From Catalinimonas alkaloidigena (GTDB lineage Bacteria; Bacteroidota; Bacteroidia; Cytophagales; Cyclobacteriaceae), in contig NZ_JAQFIL010000001.1 in NCBI RefSeq assembly GCF_029504655.1, forward strand, positions 6,329,001 through 6,393,000: 64,000 nucleotides of DNA, written 5' to 3'. A model generated the notes under the pieces. It searched no databases. It was not told the origin of the DNA and saw only the letters and a program-made list of their open reading frames with translations. Below are positions 33,915 to 43,738 of the stretch, piece after piece; positions within the stretch are counted from its first letter, which is position 1, and each line of letters starts with the position of its first letter. Made by a program: the position numbers and the translations under genes.

Positions 33915-35165
33915 TTAAGATTTTACTACTGACAAGCGTGTAATGGCCTTCAAACGGGCTAGTAAAGGAGGATGTGAGTAATAAAAAAATACATACCAGG
34001 GATGGGGCAGCAGATTACTCATATTGTGTACGGATAGTTTCTTAAGGGCAGTAGCCAAAGCGCTCCCTTCAAAAGTATTGGTAGCATAAGCGTCTGCTTC
34101 ATATTCATTTTTCCTGCTCCATATATTCATCAACAGCCCTGTAATAGTACTGATGGGCGAAAAGAGTATGCCAAAAGCAATTAAGTTCAGGTGAATTGCT
34201 AACTCGTTACCCCCCAAAGCATAAGAAAGCTGTTCATTAAAAATAAGTAAGGATAATACGAAGAGCGTAAAACCAATCTGCAACACAGAAAGTAGCATAC
34301 CAGATAAAATGTGCTTTCTCTTATAATGCCCTACTTCATGTGCTATAACAGCCACTAACTCTTTTACGCTGTGATTTTCAATCAAAGTATCATAGAGAAC
34401 GACCTTCTTCTGCTTACCCATTCCTGAAAAGAAGGCATTGGACTTGGAAGAACGCTTGGAGCCATCTATCACATATACGTTTTTAATGGGAAAGTCTACT
34501 TTGCGTCCATAGGCTTCAATCGCTTCTCTCAAATCTCCTTCTTCCAGTGGTTTTAGCTTATTGAACATGGGGACAAAAATGCTGGTATAAAACATATTGA
34601 GCAGCGCCATAATGCCAGCGGCTATCACCCAGAAATACCACCAAAAGTCTCTTCCGATATTCATTACCAAATAAAGAAACACTCCTGCCAGTAGACCTCC
34701 TAATATTATGGTAAGCAGATAGCCTTTCAGCTTATCCTGCCAGAAAGTTTTGAGATTCATCTTATTGAAGCCAAACTTTTCCTCAATGACAAAAGTCCCG
34801 TACAGCTGAAAAGGAAGGTTGATGATGTCAGATGCCAGAAATAAGATACCGAAATATGCCAGGGCTCTCCAGAGAGGATCTGCTATATAGGGCTGTAGCT
34901 GGATATCCACCCAGCCAAAAAAGCCAGTAGCTAAAAGAATAACTGAAAGGATAAAACTAAATGAAGTAGTAAGGGTATGAAAACGATCATTTGCCCGCTG
35001 ATAGGCTAAAGATCGACGATATTTCTCTTCATCATAAATTCCCTTGAGCTCTTCGGGCAGCGTATGTTTTTTGTTTTTGCGATTCAGTGCATCCAGTACT
35101 TGCTCCAACACAAAGTTGAGCACAACTATCGCGATAATAAGGATGAGTAAGGTAGAAGCTTGCAT
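33915..35165 (-). CDS. M48-family metallopeptidase, CAAX prenyl protease 1 (Ste24) type
   Basis: A 416-residue integral membrane protease. The zinc motif is VIAHEVGHYKRKH, with the third ligand in NEYEADAYA. Predicted helices cover the N-terminus (LILIIAIVVLNFVLEQVL), about 75-95, 105-125, 150-170, 175-195, and two around the catalytic domain (VLQIGFTLFVLSLLIF). The fold and length agree with bacterial Ste24 homologues. These act in membrane protein quality control or maturation; there is no prenylation in bacteria, so the substrate here is open. It lies between the PorP/SprF and PorE-like genes on one strand but has an 84-base gap to the former and a 173-base gap to the latter, so operon membership is not firm. 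Confidence 0.92.
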   Translation of the reverse strand: MQASTLLILIIAIVVLNFVLEQVLDALNRKNKKHTLPEELKGIYDEEKYRRSLAYQRANDRFHTLTTSFSFILSVILLATGFFGWVDIQLQPYIADPLWRALAYFGILFLASDIINLPFQLYGTFVIEEKFGFNKMNLKTFWQDKLKGYLLTIILGGLLAGVFLYLVMNIGRDFWWYFWVIAAGIMALLNMFYTSIFVPMFNKLKPLEEGDLREAIEAYGRKVDFPIKNVYVIDGSKRSSKSNAFFSGMGKQKKVVLYDTLIENHSVKELVAVIAHEVGHYKRKHILSGMLLSVLQIGFTLFVLSLLIFNEQLSYALGGNELAIHLNLIAFGILFSPISTITGLLMNIWSRKNEYEADAYATNTFEGSALATALKKLSVHNMSNLLPHPWYVFFYYSHPPLLARLKAITRLSVVKS

Positions 35166-35249
35166 ATTCTGCTAACAAACATGCAAGCTTAAAAATTTTT
35201 ATGAGAAAAGGAAAAAACGTTTTCTTAACCGGCTATAGATAATATTGTA

Positions 35250-36284
35250 TCAGAAACGTGGACAAGGTAAGCTCATAATACTTCTGGGTGGCTTGCTGGG
35301 ATCACGCAGAGAGAAGTGATAAACCAGAGAAATTTCATGAGCACCACCACTTTGTATGCCTAAGCCAGACACTGTGTAATCAAAGCTATAACCTATATTC
35401 AGATCACCAACCATCAGCCCCACCAAAGCAATGATAGATTCATTGTTAGGGAAATCCTCCAGTTGTCTGACAGGTAAACCACGGTACCACAATCCAAATA
35501 CAACCGGTTCGTAAGTCAGGTACATGCCTAAGTCCAACTGGTCAAAGTTACCTTGTCTTTTATACTGAAAAGCTGGTGTCAGACTTCTTTCAAGCCCCTT
35601 ATCATTGAACCCATATTTACGAAAACCGGCAGGCAGCAAGAACCGGTAACCTCCATGGAAAGTACTTTTCATCTGCAGACGGCTCTCTTCTTCTACCAAT
35701 GACTGATTGGGAGTGTTTATATGGTGAGCTGCATACCCGAAATAAAAGTTTTCACTAAAAATAAGCCCTCCCAGTGTTAAGTCTACAAAAAACTTACTTG
35801 TACCAGTGTTGAACTGTTCGGCGCTCACATCAGAAATAAGTCCGTTTTCATCCAGTTGATCTCCAAAAACCAAGCGGTCAAAATTGACATCACGGTTATA
35901 AAATGCGACTTCTACTCCGGGACGAAAGGTAAGTTCACGAGTAATTCTGAGCTGATAGGCATACTGCAAACCCAGATCAATAGACTGCAAACCCGCCAAA
36001 CCTTCACGGTCAGCGTTTAATATTACTCCAACTCCACTATTATAGTCTTCAAAGAAATGGTCAAAATATAAAGAGGCCGTAGTAAAATTAGCCTGAAGAG
36101 AAGGCCACTGACTTCTAAAATTAAGTCCTAGCCTGCTCAACTCAGTAGAGCCGGCAAAAGCAGGGTTTATATATAAAGGGGCCGCATAAAATTGGGAAAA
36201 TTGCGGATCCTGGGCATATATATTGCTGACGCTTATTAAAATAAAACTAACAGCAATGAGCAGCTTCGTAACAGTCTTTTGCAT
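35250..36284 (-). CDS. PorP/SprF family type IX secretion outer membrane protein
   Basis: A 344-residue protein with a signal peptide (MQKTVTKLLIAVSFILIS...YAQ) and the family start DPQFSQFYAAPLYINPAFAGS. The rest is beta-barrel-like with the typical segments GLNFRSQWPS, YFDHFFEDYNSGVGVIL and a C-terminal strand pattern. It is an outer membrane protein used with the T9SS, and family members such as SprF are needed for export of particular large cargo proteins. It is divergently placed from the 1790-residue type-B cargo gene, which is the likely partner. A TAAGTTTG that matches the -7 consensus lies directly before the ATG, too close to be its promoter. Confidence 0.92.
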   Translation of the reverse strand: MQKTVTKLLIAVSFILISVSNIYAQDPQFSQFYAAPLYINPAFAGSTELSRLGLNFRSQWPSLQANFTTASLYFDHFFEDYNSGVGVILNADREGLAGLQSIDLGLQYAYQLRITRELTFRPGVEVAFYNRDVNFDRLVFGDQLDENGLISDVSAEQFNTGTSKFFVDLTLGGLIFSENFYFGYAAHHINTPNQSLVEEESRLQMKSTFHGGYRFLLPAGFRKYGFNDKGLERSLTPAFQYKRQGNFDQLDLGMYLTYEPVVFGLWYRGLPVRQLEDFPNNESIIALVGLMVGDLNIGYSFDYTVSGLGIQSGGAHEISLVYHFSLRDPSKPPRSIMSLPCPRF

Positions 36285-36654
36285 CCAAACTTATTTGTTT
36301 ACAGCATGTAGCTTTTTGTAAAAGCGTTGAAAATTAACAATTATTGTGAGAAAAGCCTCAATTAATCTCCTAAACCCTTACGGCCAAAGATAGTTTTTGC
36401 CTGTACACACTATTCGGGTGAACGCTTGAATAAATTACAGGTATTGGAATTCAATGTTTTTGACATAAAAAAGAACATACCGCTAGCTCAGCGAGCCGAA
36501 GTATTAGAGTGACTATAAAAGAATATATTTTTTAAATGTTATACCATGAGTAATATTTTAATGCATCTAAAATGCTTACATGGCACATGAAAGCCATAGT
36601 TTTTTCGTTATCATGCATACACGTATTTTCGCATATATATTAAGATAAGGCTAA
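36285..36654. other. Divergent intergenic region, about 370 bp
   Basis: Between the PorP/SprF gene (minus) and the large cargo gene (plus). It is AT-rich and must hold promoters for both. GTATTTTCGCAT near 36626-36637 is a near match to the -7 element for the cargo gene. I see no coding frame or strong hairpin. Confidence 0.5.
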
Positions 36655-39600
36655 ATGTTGAACAGAACCTTCCTGATAAGAGTAAGTCTTTGCTGTTTTT
36701 TTTGCTGCATAAACTTGCTCTCACATAAAATTTATGCGCAGGGAAGAGCGGATAATAACTGGGTTTTCGGTAGTAACGGAGGTATCCGCTTCAATTTCTC
36801 TAATGACTCACTGGCAACTGACCCTCAAGCTTCGGAAGCTCTGGGACAAGGCAGCAGCGCTGTAGCAACGGACCCGCAGAGTGGGGAAATTCTTTTTTAT
36901 ACTGATGGTAGTGTAGCTTATGATGCTCAAGGAAACTCCTTTCCAATGGTGGGAGATGCCAATGGTGATCAGCATGTAGCGATCTCTCCTATTCCCGGCA
37001 GCTCCGGTGAATATTATATTTTTGTCAAAAATGCCGGTGGTGATGTAGTATACTACTCTGTTACGGTGAGTACCGCTGGTCCGGGTTATCCTCAGATTAC
37101 AAACTTTGATGGCCCTACTCCTGCTACCGGCTTTACTGACGCAGAAGCAGTCACACTTATACCTAGTCCTGGCGGAGATAGTTACTGGCTGGTCTCAAAG
37201 ATTAGCGGAACTTCTACTTACCAGTATGCTGAAGTAACAGCTACGGGAATTGGACCGGTTAATAACTATCAGGCAGGCACGAATGGAGCTCCAAATATTG
37301 GGACCAGCACAGGACTAGATTTTAATGCCGCAACCAATCAGCTTGCAGTGGCTGGGCAAAATGGTTTTCATATTCTAAGCTTTGACCCTGCGAGCGGATC
37401 ATTTGGCTTTGTAAATAGTGGAAATATTCCCGCTTATGATGTAGCCTGGTCTGCTGATGGCAGCAATCTATATATTACTGATGGTGCGGGAGGCAATGTA
37501 TATCAGTACACAGGCGGTACTCCTCCTATTCAAACCCTCACCAATGCTTTGGGCCTAGGTGGATCGCCGGTTTACGGAATACAGCGGGGGCCGGACGGTA
37601 GCGTATATTTTCTGTATGAAGAAGGTGGAGATTCCCTCCTGGGAGGCATCAACTTCGCTGATAGCGCTTTTAACCTATTGACTTACGAAACCGCTCTGCT
37701 GGATGGCACTGACTTCGGCGGCAGACGCTTTTCTCAAACTTCCCCTGCTGCCACACCTGATTATAATTTCGGTGTAACCCAGGCAGGTCAATGCGCTAAT
37801 AATCCGGTACAACTGATACCCCAGTTTCCTGATGGTACTCCCCAACCAGATAGCATCATCTGGAATATAGATGGACAACCTTATAATGGATTTTCACCCA
37901 CTTTTACACCCGAACAGGCAGCTTCTTATACCGCTACAGCTTATTGGCCAGATACTTCAGTAGCGGTTTCCGGAGGAGCTAATGTACAGCAGTTTGACTT
38001 GCAAATCCCCTTAGTGCAGGATACTACTATCTGTCCCGGTGAAACGGCTATTCTGAAAGCTGAACCAGAAAGTGGTGGACAAGGCGGCCAGGGTGGCGGT
38101 GGAGGTATTGGTGGCGGTACTGGCGGTGGCACCGGAGGTGGCAACTACCAATATTACTGGAGCACAGGAGAGACTACTTCCGAAATTGAAGTCAATGAAG
38201 CAGGCGTATACTGGGTGCTGGTTTCCGATGGTTCAGGCTGTACTGCCTATGCTGAGTCTAATGTCAAAGAATATCAGATTGAAAACCAGACTTATAATGT
38301 CTGGTACTTCGGTAATGGTGCGGGTATTGATTTTAATACACTATATGACGATCCTGATAATCCTGACGACAACGGTGATGGACAGGATAATGACGGCCAA
38401 ATCACTCCCATAGCTGATGGCGCACAAAGCGCTCCCGAAGGGGTCTCTGCCGTATCCGATGGTAATGGCGATATTCTTTTCTATACTGATGGACAAACCG
38501 TTTTCTTTAAAGACCGTATTACCGGTGATCATGTAGCTTTAACTGACCTTAATGGGCAGCCCGCCCAAATCAGTCCTAGCAATGAATCTACCATGGTGGG
38601 TATGGTACAGGTGCCGGGAGCAGATGGTGTTTACTACGTTTTTACCGCTACTCCGGTGGAAAGTGGAGCCTATGAGCTACGTTACTCAATCGTAGACCTG
38701 AAACAAAGGGCAGTAGTTTCTGCCAACAATCTGCTCTTTGCCAAAAGTACAGAACGAGTAGTCATTTATGGCGGTAATGGCAGCAGTGCTATGCTGGTAG
38801 CTCACGAGTACGGTAATAATACTTTCCGCTCCTATCCAATCACCGATCAAGGGATTGGTAACCCGGTACTATCTTCAGTAGGTTCTGTACACGATTTGGA
38901 CGATCCTGAAGAATCGCGTGGCTATATGAAAATAGGAGGTGATTCCAGCGGAACCGTGCTTGCGGTAGCTTTACCTGACCGCGTTGAGCTTTTTAACATT
39001 GACTTACAAACAGGTCAAATCACTGATCCGGTGGAAGTAGACTTTAGTGGTCAGAATGCTCAGCCCTACGGCATAGAGTTCTTTACGGACACTTTAGATA
39101 ACACAGTATTACTAGTCTCTACTGACAATGGATTATTTACTGCTACGATTGACCGTCCGGTGACAGAGGGCTCTATTTCCATTACGCGTGATCCTGACTT
39201 CTCGGGTAATTATGGAGCCATTCAGCGAGGGCCTGACGGGCAGCTTTATCTGGCAGAAGAGGGTTCTTCCACCCTCATTGCTGTAAGCGTGGACCCTAAT
39301 ACCGGCGATGTAAGTGAAGGCAATACAGTACAGCTCCCCAATGGGGCAACCAGCGGCTTAGGTTTACCTGATAATATACAATCCGGAGGCAACTCCTTCC
39401 CTGAACCTAATATTACGGTAGACAATGCCTGCGTAGGAAATGATATCAACTTTAGCGCACAAGGCAGGGATGATGTGATAGAAACTTATTCCTGGCGGAT
39501 TTTGCTCAGCGATGGTACTGCCTTTGGCCTGCCGGATTCGTTGAGAACCGCACAAAATTTCACTTTTGTGATAGATAGCCTTGGCACCTATACTGCTGAA

Positions 39601-42027
39601 GTCACGCTTTCCAACCCCTGTGACGCAGATACCGTGATGACCCAGAGTTTTGATGTGGGACAGGCTGCGGAAGTAACCTTGCCCGAAAGTATCAATCTGT
39701 GTAATGGAGATGTTGAAGTGAGTGCTATTGACCCCAACACGCCTGATATCGCTAACTATACTTTTAGCTGGGTGCAGGTAGGCGCTGCCGGTGGTGGTAA
39801 TCTACCTAACCAGAATACAGTGAGCCTTTCGGAAGGAGGCGATTATACCGTCACGGTAACCAATGCCGATGGCTGCGAAAGTGAAGGGACGATCTTTGTG
39901 GTAGATAACCGACCGGAAATTAGCTTACCTGAGGACTTTACCCTCTGTCAGAATGAAACCCGCGAGCTGGACGTGGAAATCCCCAGCCCTGGTGATCCCG
40001 GTTATGAGTGGGTAATTCTGGATGCCAACGACCAAACTGTAGCTACCAGCAATGAGCCGGTGATAGAAGTCAGCGAGCTTACGCCTGACCCTGGTGTATT
40101 CCGCTATACAGTTACGGTTACCGACGATGCTCCCGAAGGCTGCTTTATCCAGGATACTGTAGTAGTGACCATTGAGCAGGCTCCCACCTTAGGAGAACCT
40201 ACAACTGTTGAGCCTACTTGTGGAAATGCAGACGGATCAATTACTCTAGACTTGGGTGGAACTGACCCTTCTACTCTGTCTTTTAGTTGGGTTGATCCTA
40301 ACGGAAGTTCATTTGTAGCACAAGAGTCTGCGACCGGTCTTACTTCAGGTAATTATCAAGTTACTGTTACCAATGCGACAGGCTGTAGCTTCACACAAAC
40401 TATTGGCCTTGATGATAATAATGCACCATTCACAATTACACCGACAGGAGTTCCTGGTTGTGATGATACTGGGTTTATAGACCTAGCCATAGATGTTTCC
40501 AGCCTTACTGGTACAGGAAACTTTGAGGTTAATATAAGTGGTATTTCAGGTAACTTTAGTTTTTCATATAATGCCACTAATAGCACCGAAAACTATTTAG
40601 TGCCCGCTGTACCTTCACTTTCACCGGGAACATACGATATTCAGGTGACAGAGCTTGCAAGTGGTTGTAGAAGAACATCTGAGGTTGAAATTACCGAACC
40701 TGATTCTGTACAGTTTGAGTTTGTGGAAAGTCCGGTAAGTGTTTGCGGAACTCAGGCTCAGATTGAAGTAGATTATAACCCTGCTTCCGGCGAAACATGG
40801 CAATTCAGATGGTTCCGTCCGGATGGCACAGAAATTCCAGTATCTAATAATCAGTCTAATATACTGACTCTGAACAGCGGAGTGTTTGAATCCGGTGTAT
40901 ATACTGCCGAAGTGACTAATCTGAATCAACCCAATCTTTGCCCGGGGACTCAGGAAGTACAAGTCAACTTTGGTGAGCCATTTGATTTTGACATCGTAGA
41001 GATAGAACCGGACAACAGCTGCCAGACCGGAGAGAAGCAGTTGACCGTTAACTTTATACCTGAGGAAGCTGCCAACCGGGACCTGATTTATAACTGGACG
41101 CTCAACGGACAGAGCGTAGGTGCATTGCGCACCATTACGGTTACAGAAAGTGGTAGTTATAACCTTACAGTAAGAGAGCGCAATAACTCAGCATGTTTGT
41201 ACAACGATGAACTTCCGGTACAGGTCAGCCAACCTATCGCTGTCAATATTCTCTATGGCAATGCCTGTGCGGATGGTTCTGCGATACCAGTTTTTGCCTC
41301 TGTACGTACAGATGGTACAGACAGCCTCACGTATCGCTGGTACCGTCCGGATGGTACGCGCATACAAGCCAGTAACCCCAGTCCTACCGGCGCAGGAGAC
41401 TCATTACTTATTCTTTCGGATATGCCGGAAGGTGAATACAGAGTAGAAGTAGAAACTGCCGGAGGTTGTTTCGCTGAGGCTGCTGCCAGCATCACCCGTA
41501 ACCCTCTGCCTGAAGCTGAGTTAGGATCTACCCGTACGATTTGTCCACAGGATCCAGATCCTGAAATCAGCAGCGTATTACTTGAAGTAGGCTTCGCCCC
41601 TGAGATCTACTGGACTACACCTAAAGGAGACTTCATCAATACTACTAACATCGTAGCTGATGTGGGAGGAACTTATATCGTGGAGATGATCAATGAGTTT
41701 GGCTGCTCCATCACTGATTCGGTAGAAGTAGTAGAAGACTGTCGCCCCAGAATTGTGGTTCCTAATGCATTCCGTCCAGATGGTGTGAACAATACTTTCT
41801 TCGTGTATCCCAAATATGTTTCTGCCGAAGATTTTGAAGTGAAGATTTACAACCGCTGGGGAGAGCTCGTGTTCCAGTCTGATAATCCTAACTTTGAGTG
41901 GGATGGTACTTACAATGGAAAAGAAGCGCCTCTGGGTACTTATCCATATATTATCCACTACAAATCCAGTACAGATGAAACGGGCGGACTTCTGGAAGAA
42001 CGGGGAGGGGTAACGATTATAAGATAA
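36655..42027 (+). CDS. Large secreted protein with T9SS type B (gliding motility-associated) C-terminal domain
   Basis: A 1790-residue exported protein. Signal peptide ends near residue 29 (KIYAQ). Two propeller-like modules follow (about 30-375 and 545-915), each starting with NNWVFGSNGGIRFNF or YNVWYFGNGAGIDFNT and holding an ILFYTDG repeat. They are joined by a glycine-rich linker at residues 473-500 and by a Ca-site-like acidic insert (DDPDNPDDNGDGQDND). The C-terminal half is a chain of Ig/PKD-like domains, recognisable from repeats of SWVQVG, YTVTVTNADGC and YRWYRPDGT. The last 90 residues are a type B sorting domain (PRIVVPNAFRPDGVNNTF, VKIYNRWGELVFQS, EWDGTYNGKEAPLGTYPYIIHY). Type B domains are exported by T9SS and stay with SprF-like proteins on the surface. 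A role in adhesion or gliding is plausible but not proven. Confidence 0.92.
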   Translation: MLNRTFLIRVSLCCFFCCINLLSHKIYAQGRADNNWVFGSNGGIRFNFSNDSLATDPQASEALGQGSSAVATDPQSGEILFYTDGSVAYDAQGNSFPMVGDANGDQHVAISPIPGSSGEYYIFVKNAGGDVVYYSVTVSTAGPGYPQITNFDGPTPATGFTDAEAVTLIPSPGGDSYWLVSKISGTSTYQYAEVTATGIGPVNNYQAGTNGAPNIGTSTGLDFNAATNQLAVAGQNGFHILSFDPASGSFGFVNSGNIPAYDVAWSADGSNLYITDGAGGNVYQYTGGTPPIQTLTNALGLGGSPVYGIQRGPDGSVYFLYEEGGDSLLGGINFADSAFNLLTYETALLDGTDFGGRRFSQTSPAATPDYNFGVTQAGQCANNPVQLIPQFPDGTPQPDSIIWNIDGQPYNGFSPTFTPEQAASYTATAYWPDTSVAVSGGANVQQFDLQIPLVQDTTICPGETAILKAEPESGGQGGQGGGGGIGGGTGGGTGGGNYQYYWSTGETTSEIEVNEAGVYWVLVSDGSGCTAYAESNVKEYQIENQTYNVWYFGNGAGIDFNTLYDDPDNPDDNGDGQDNDGQITPIADGAQSAPEGVSAVSDGNGDILFYTDGQTVFFKDRITGDHVALTDLNGQPAQISPSNESTMVGMVQVPGADGVYYVFTATPVESGAYELRYSIVDLKQRAVVSANNLLFAKSTERVVIYGGNGSSAMLVAHEYGNNTFRSYPITDQGIGNPVLSSVGSVHDLDDPEESRGYMKIGGDSSGTVLAVALPDRVELFNIDLQTGQITDPVEVDFSGQNAQPYGIEFFTDTLDNTVLLVSTDNGLFTATIDRPVTEGSISITRDPDFSGNYGAIQRGPDGQLYLAEEGSSTLIAVSVDPNTGDVSEGNTVQLPNGATSGLGLPDNIQSGGNSFPEPNITVDNACVGNDINFSAQGRDDVIETYSWRILLSDGTAFGLPDSLRTAQNFTFVIDSLGTYTAEVTLSNPCDADTVMTQSFDVGQAAEVTLPESINLCNGDVEVSAIDPNTPDIANYTFSWVQVGAAGGGNLPNQNTVSLSEGGDYTVTVTNADGCESEGTIFVVDNRPEISLPEDFTLCQNETRELDVEIPSPGDPGYEWVILDANDQTVATSNEPVIEVSELTPDPGVFRYTVTVTDDAPEGCFIQDTVVVTIEQAPTLGEPTTVEPTCGNADGSITLDLGGTDPSTLSFSWVDPNGSSFVAQESATGLTSGNYQVTVTNATGCSFTQTIGLDDNNAPFTITPTGVPGCDDTGFIDLAIDVSSLTGTGNFEVNISGISGNFSFSYNATNSTENYLVPAVPSLSPGTYDIQVTELASGCRRTSEVEITEPDSVQFEFVESPVSVCGTQAQIEVDYNPASGETWQFRWFRPDGTEIPVSNNQSNILTLNSGVFESGVYTAEVTNLNQPNLCPGTQEVQVNFGEPFDFDIVEIEPDNSCQTGEKQLTVNFIPEEAANRDLIYNWTLNGQSVGALRTITVTESGSYNLTVRERNNSACLYNDELPVQVSQPIAVNILYGNACADGSAIPVFASVRTDGTDSLTYRWYRPDGTRIQASNPSPTGAGDSLLILSDMPEGEYRVEVETAGGCFAEAAASITRNPLPEAELGSTRTICPQDPDPEISSVLLEVGFAPEIYWTTPKGDFINTTNIVADVGGTYIVEMINEFGCSITDSVEVVEDCRPRIVVPNAFRPDGVNNTFFVYPKYVSAEDFEVKIYNRWGELVFQSDNPNFEWDGTYNGKEAPLGTYPYIIHYKSSTDETGGLLEERGGVTIIR

Positions 42028-42063
42028 AGCAATTTTAACCCAAATTGCACAGCCGCCGGCTGG

Positions 42064-42098
42064 GCCGCTTTAAGGAAAATCCTAAAGCGGCTTTTTCT
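42064..42098. terminator. Terminator overlapping the end of the DUF2062 gene
   Basis: GCCGCTTTAAGGA pairs with TCCTAAAGCGGC (one bulged A), followed by TTTTTCTTTTT. It ends the large cargo gene on the plus strand. The stem covers the last codons and stop of the convergent DUF2062 gene. Confidence 0.85.
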
Positions 42099-42552
42099 TT
42101 TTAAAGCGCAGTATCAAAACCAGAGATAAGAAATACAGGCCACAGCCTAAGAAGGCTGAAACCAAAGCCCAGGCGCCTAAAGCTCCCAGAACTGAATGCC
42201 ATATCTGAAGCATATAGCCTATGGTATCCACCTGCAGATCTTCAATAATTTTAGTGGGGGCCAGAGGGAGCTTTTCAATCCTGAATAGCAGCTCTCCCAG
42301 TCGGATAAATGGAACAAAGAGAATGATCTGTAAAGGCATAACCGCATAAAGTACCGCCAAGGCTAAAGGAATATTGAGCCGCCACCAGGCCGCGATGGCC
42401 GCACATACGGCTGTAATAAAACCAAATACAGGAATGACACCTAACACTACTCCCAGGCTAATGGTAAGCGAAAGCTTTTTTGCTGACATTCCTTGCCGCA
42501 GTAAACCCAAAACCATCTTGCCAATACGGCTTTGCCTAAATTTTGTAATCAT
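42082..42552 (-). CDS. DUF2062 family membrane protein
   Basis: 156 residues from the chosen start. The core matches DUF2062: AKKLSLTISLGVVLGVIPVFG, then LNIPLALAVLYAVMPLQIILFVPFIRLGE, then a second helical part and a basic end (RFKKKKPL). Three or four membrane helices are predicted. Family members sit in the inner membrane; function is unknown, although some are joined to glycosyltransferases. The start ATG at 42552 is preferred over ATG 42609 because AGGGA lies six bases before it and a TACATTTG -7 element at 42587-42580 lies inside the longer frame. The C-terminal codons and stop lie inside the terminator of the cargo gene. Confidence 0.85.
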   Translation of the reverse strand: MITKFRQSRIGKMVLGLLRQGMSAKKLSLTISLGVVLGVIPVFGFITAVCAAIAAWWRLNIPLALAVLYAVMPLQIILFVPFIRLGELLFRIEKLPLAPTKIIEDLQVDTIGYMLQIWHSVLGALGAWALVSAFLGCGLYFLSLVLILRFKKKKPL

Positions 42553-42579
42553 ATTAGTTCCCTGCTTGTCTATTCCCTG

Positions 42580-42587
42580 CAAATGTA
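42580..42587 (-). promoter_or_regulatory. Promoter -7 element of the DUF2062 gene
   Basis: TACATTTG on the minus strand matches TAnnTTTG exactly. It predicts a start of transcription near 42573 and a 20-base leader to the ATG at 42552, and so helps to set the start of that gene. Confidence 0.5.
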
Positions 42588-42849
42588 AAGAAGCTTTTGA
42601 TCTGCTCATAAAGGCTTATCTTTTCCTTAAAGGCAAATAAGTAGTTGTGCAATGGCATTCTTTAGCTGTAAAAGTCTATTTATTAGCATTTTAGGCCTGG
42701 AAAATAAAGAAGCTGGTGCTCAATGGGTTTGTGCATTAAAACTTTGCCGCTTAGATTTGTTATTCATGTAAAATGTGAACATTGTTCAGGATACACCTGA
42801 GCTTGCTAACACATGCTGTAACTTCATATTTGTTAACCATTATTTATTC

Positions 42850-43623
42850 ATGATAAGTATACTTTCACCCTCCAAAACACAGGACTTTGCTGATGATAGT
42901 GTAGATGTTTCAAAAATTGGGCATACTGAACCCTCACTTCTCAAAGATTCCAGTGTATTGGTAAGGGAGCTTCGCAAAAAATCTGTGAAAGACCTTGAAA
43001 AACTAATGTCGGTTAGTGAGAATATCGCTACGCTTAACCAAGAACGTTTCCAGCATTTTTCTACCCCCTTTTCTCCGGAAAACGCTCGCCAAGCATTACT
43101 GGCCTTTAAAGGAGACGTTTACACCGGCATAGATATCCATGAATACAAAAAAGCTGACTTTAAATTTGCGCAGGAACATGTGTGCATAATTTCCGGACTG
43201 TACGGCCTGCTAAGACCTCTGGACCTGATTCAGCCTTATCGCCTGGAAATGAAAACCAAACTTAGCAACCCTAAGGGTAAAGACCTGTACCAGTTCTGGG
43301 GACATAAAATAACAGAACAACTCAATGAACGCTTTAAAGCTCAGAAAAAGAAGGTACTGGTTAACCTGGCTTCTAATGAATACTTTAAAGCAATTAAGCC
43401 TGCCGACCTAGATGCCGAAATCATTACGCCAGTATTCAAAGAGCACAAAGACGGTAAGTATAAAACCGTTGCCATCTATGCAAAAAAGGCACGAGGCATG
43501 ATGACCAATTTTATCATACAGCAGCGTATAGATTCTCCTAAAAAACTTAAGACTTTTGCAGAAGACAACTATGAATACAGCGAAAACCTTTCTTCAGATA
43601 AGGAATGGATATTTGTTCGGTAA
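42850..43623 (+). CDS. yaaA: Peroxide stress protein YaaA
   Basis: A 257-residue protein from the ATG at 42850 (MISILSPSKTQDF). Family landmarks are SPENARQALLAFKGDVYTGID, SGLYGLLRPLDLIQPYRLEMKTKL, VLVNLASNEYFKAI and AKKARGMMTNFII. The length equals that of E. coli YaaA (about 258 residues), which is why the longer frame starting at 42775 is not used; its extra 25 residues are not conserved-looking. YaaA lowers free intracellular iron under peroxide stress and binds DNA. A near-consensus -7 element (CATATTTG) lies about 25 bases before this ATG. A strong terminator follows, so it is monocistronic. Confidence 0.94.
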   Translation: MISILSPSKTQDFADDSVDVSKIGHTEPSLLKDSSVLVRELRKKSVKDLEKLMSVSENIATLNQERFQHFSTPFSPENARQALLAFKGDVYTGIDIHEYKKADFKFAQEHVCIISGLYGLLRPLDLIQPYRLEMKTKLSNPKGKDLYQFWGHKITEQLNERFKAQKKKVLVNLASNEYFKAIKPADLDAEIITPVFKEHKDGKYKTVAIYAKKARGMMTNFIIQQRIDSPKKLKTFAEDNYEYSENLSSDKEWIFVR

Positions 43624-43635
43624 ATTTTAATACAG

Positions 43636-43686
43636 CAAGTAGAATGGCTTTTATTCGCCGGACCATTCTGCTTGTTATTTTTTTTC
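43636..43686 (+). terminator. Intrinsic terminator of yaaA
   Basis: A 12-base-pair stem with one G-U pair (43636-43647 with 43663-43674) and a 15-base loop, followed by TTATTTTTTTT. Confidence 0.88.
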
Positions 43687-43738
43687 AATACTTTTCCTTA
43701 CTTTTTCGTTATTAATAATATCATCCAAATTTTAACCT

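Noticed and set aside
36286..36293. TAAGTTTG just before the ATG of the PorP/SprF gene as a promoter
   Set aside because: It is only one base from the start codon, so transcription would begin inside the gene; the signal peptide makes the ATG secure.
42775..42849. Extra 25 codons at the 5' end of yaaA
   Set aside because: The family begins at MISILSPSKT, the length from 42850 equals the usual one and a near -7 element lies in the extension.
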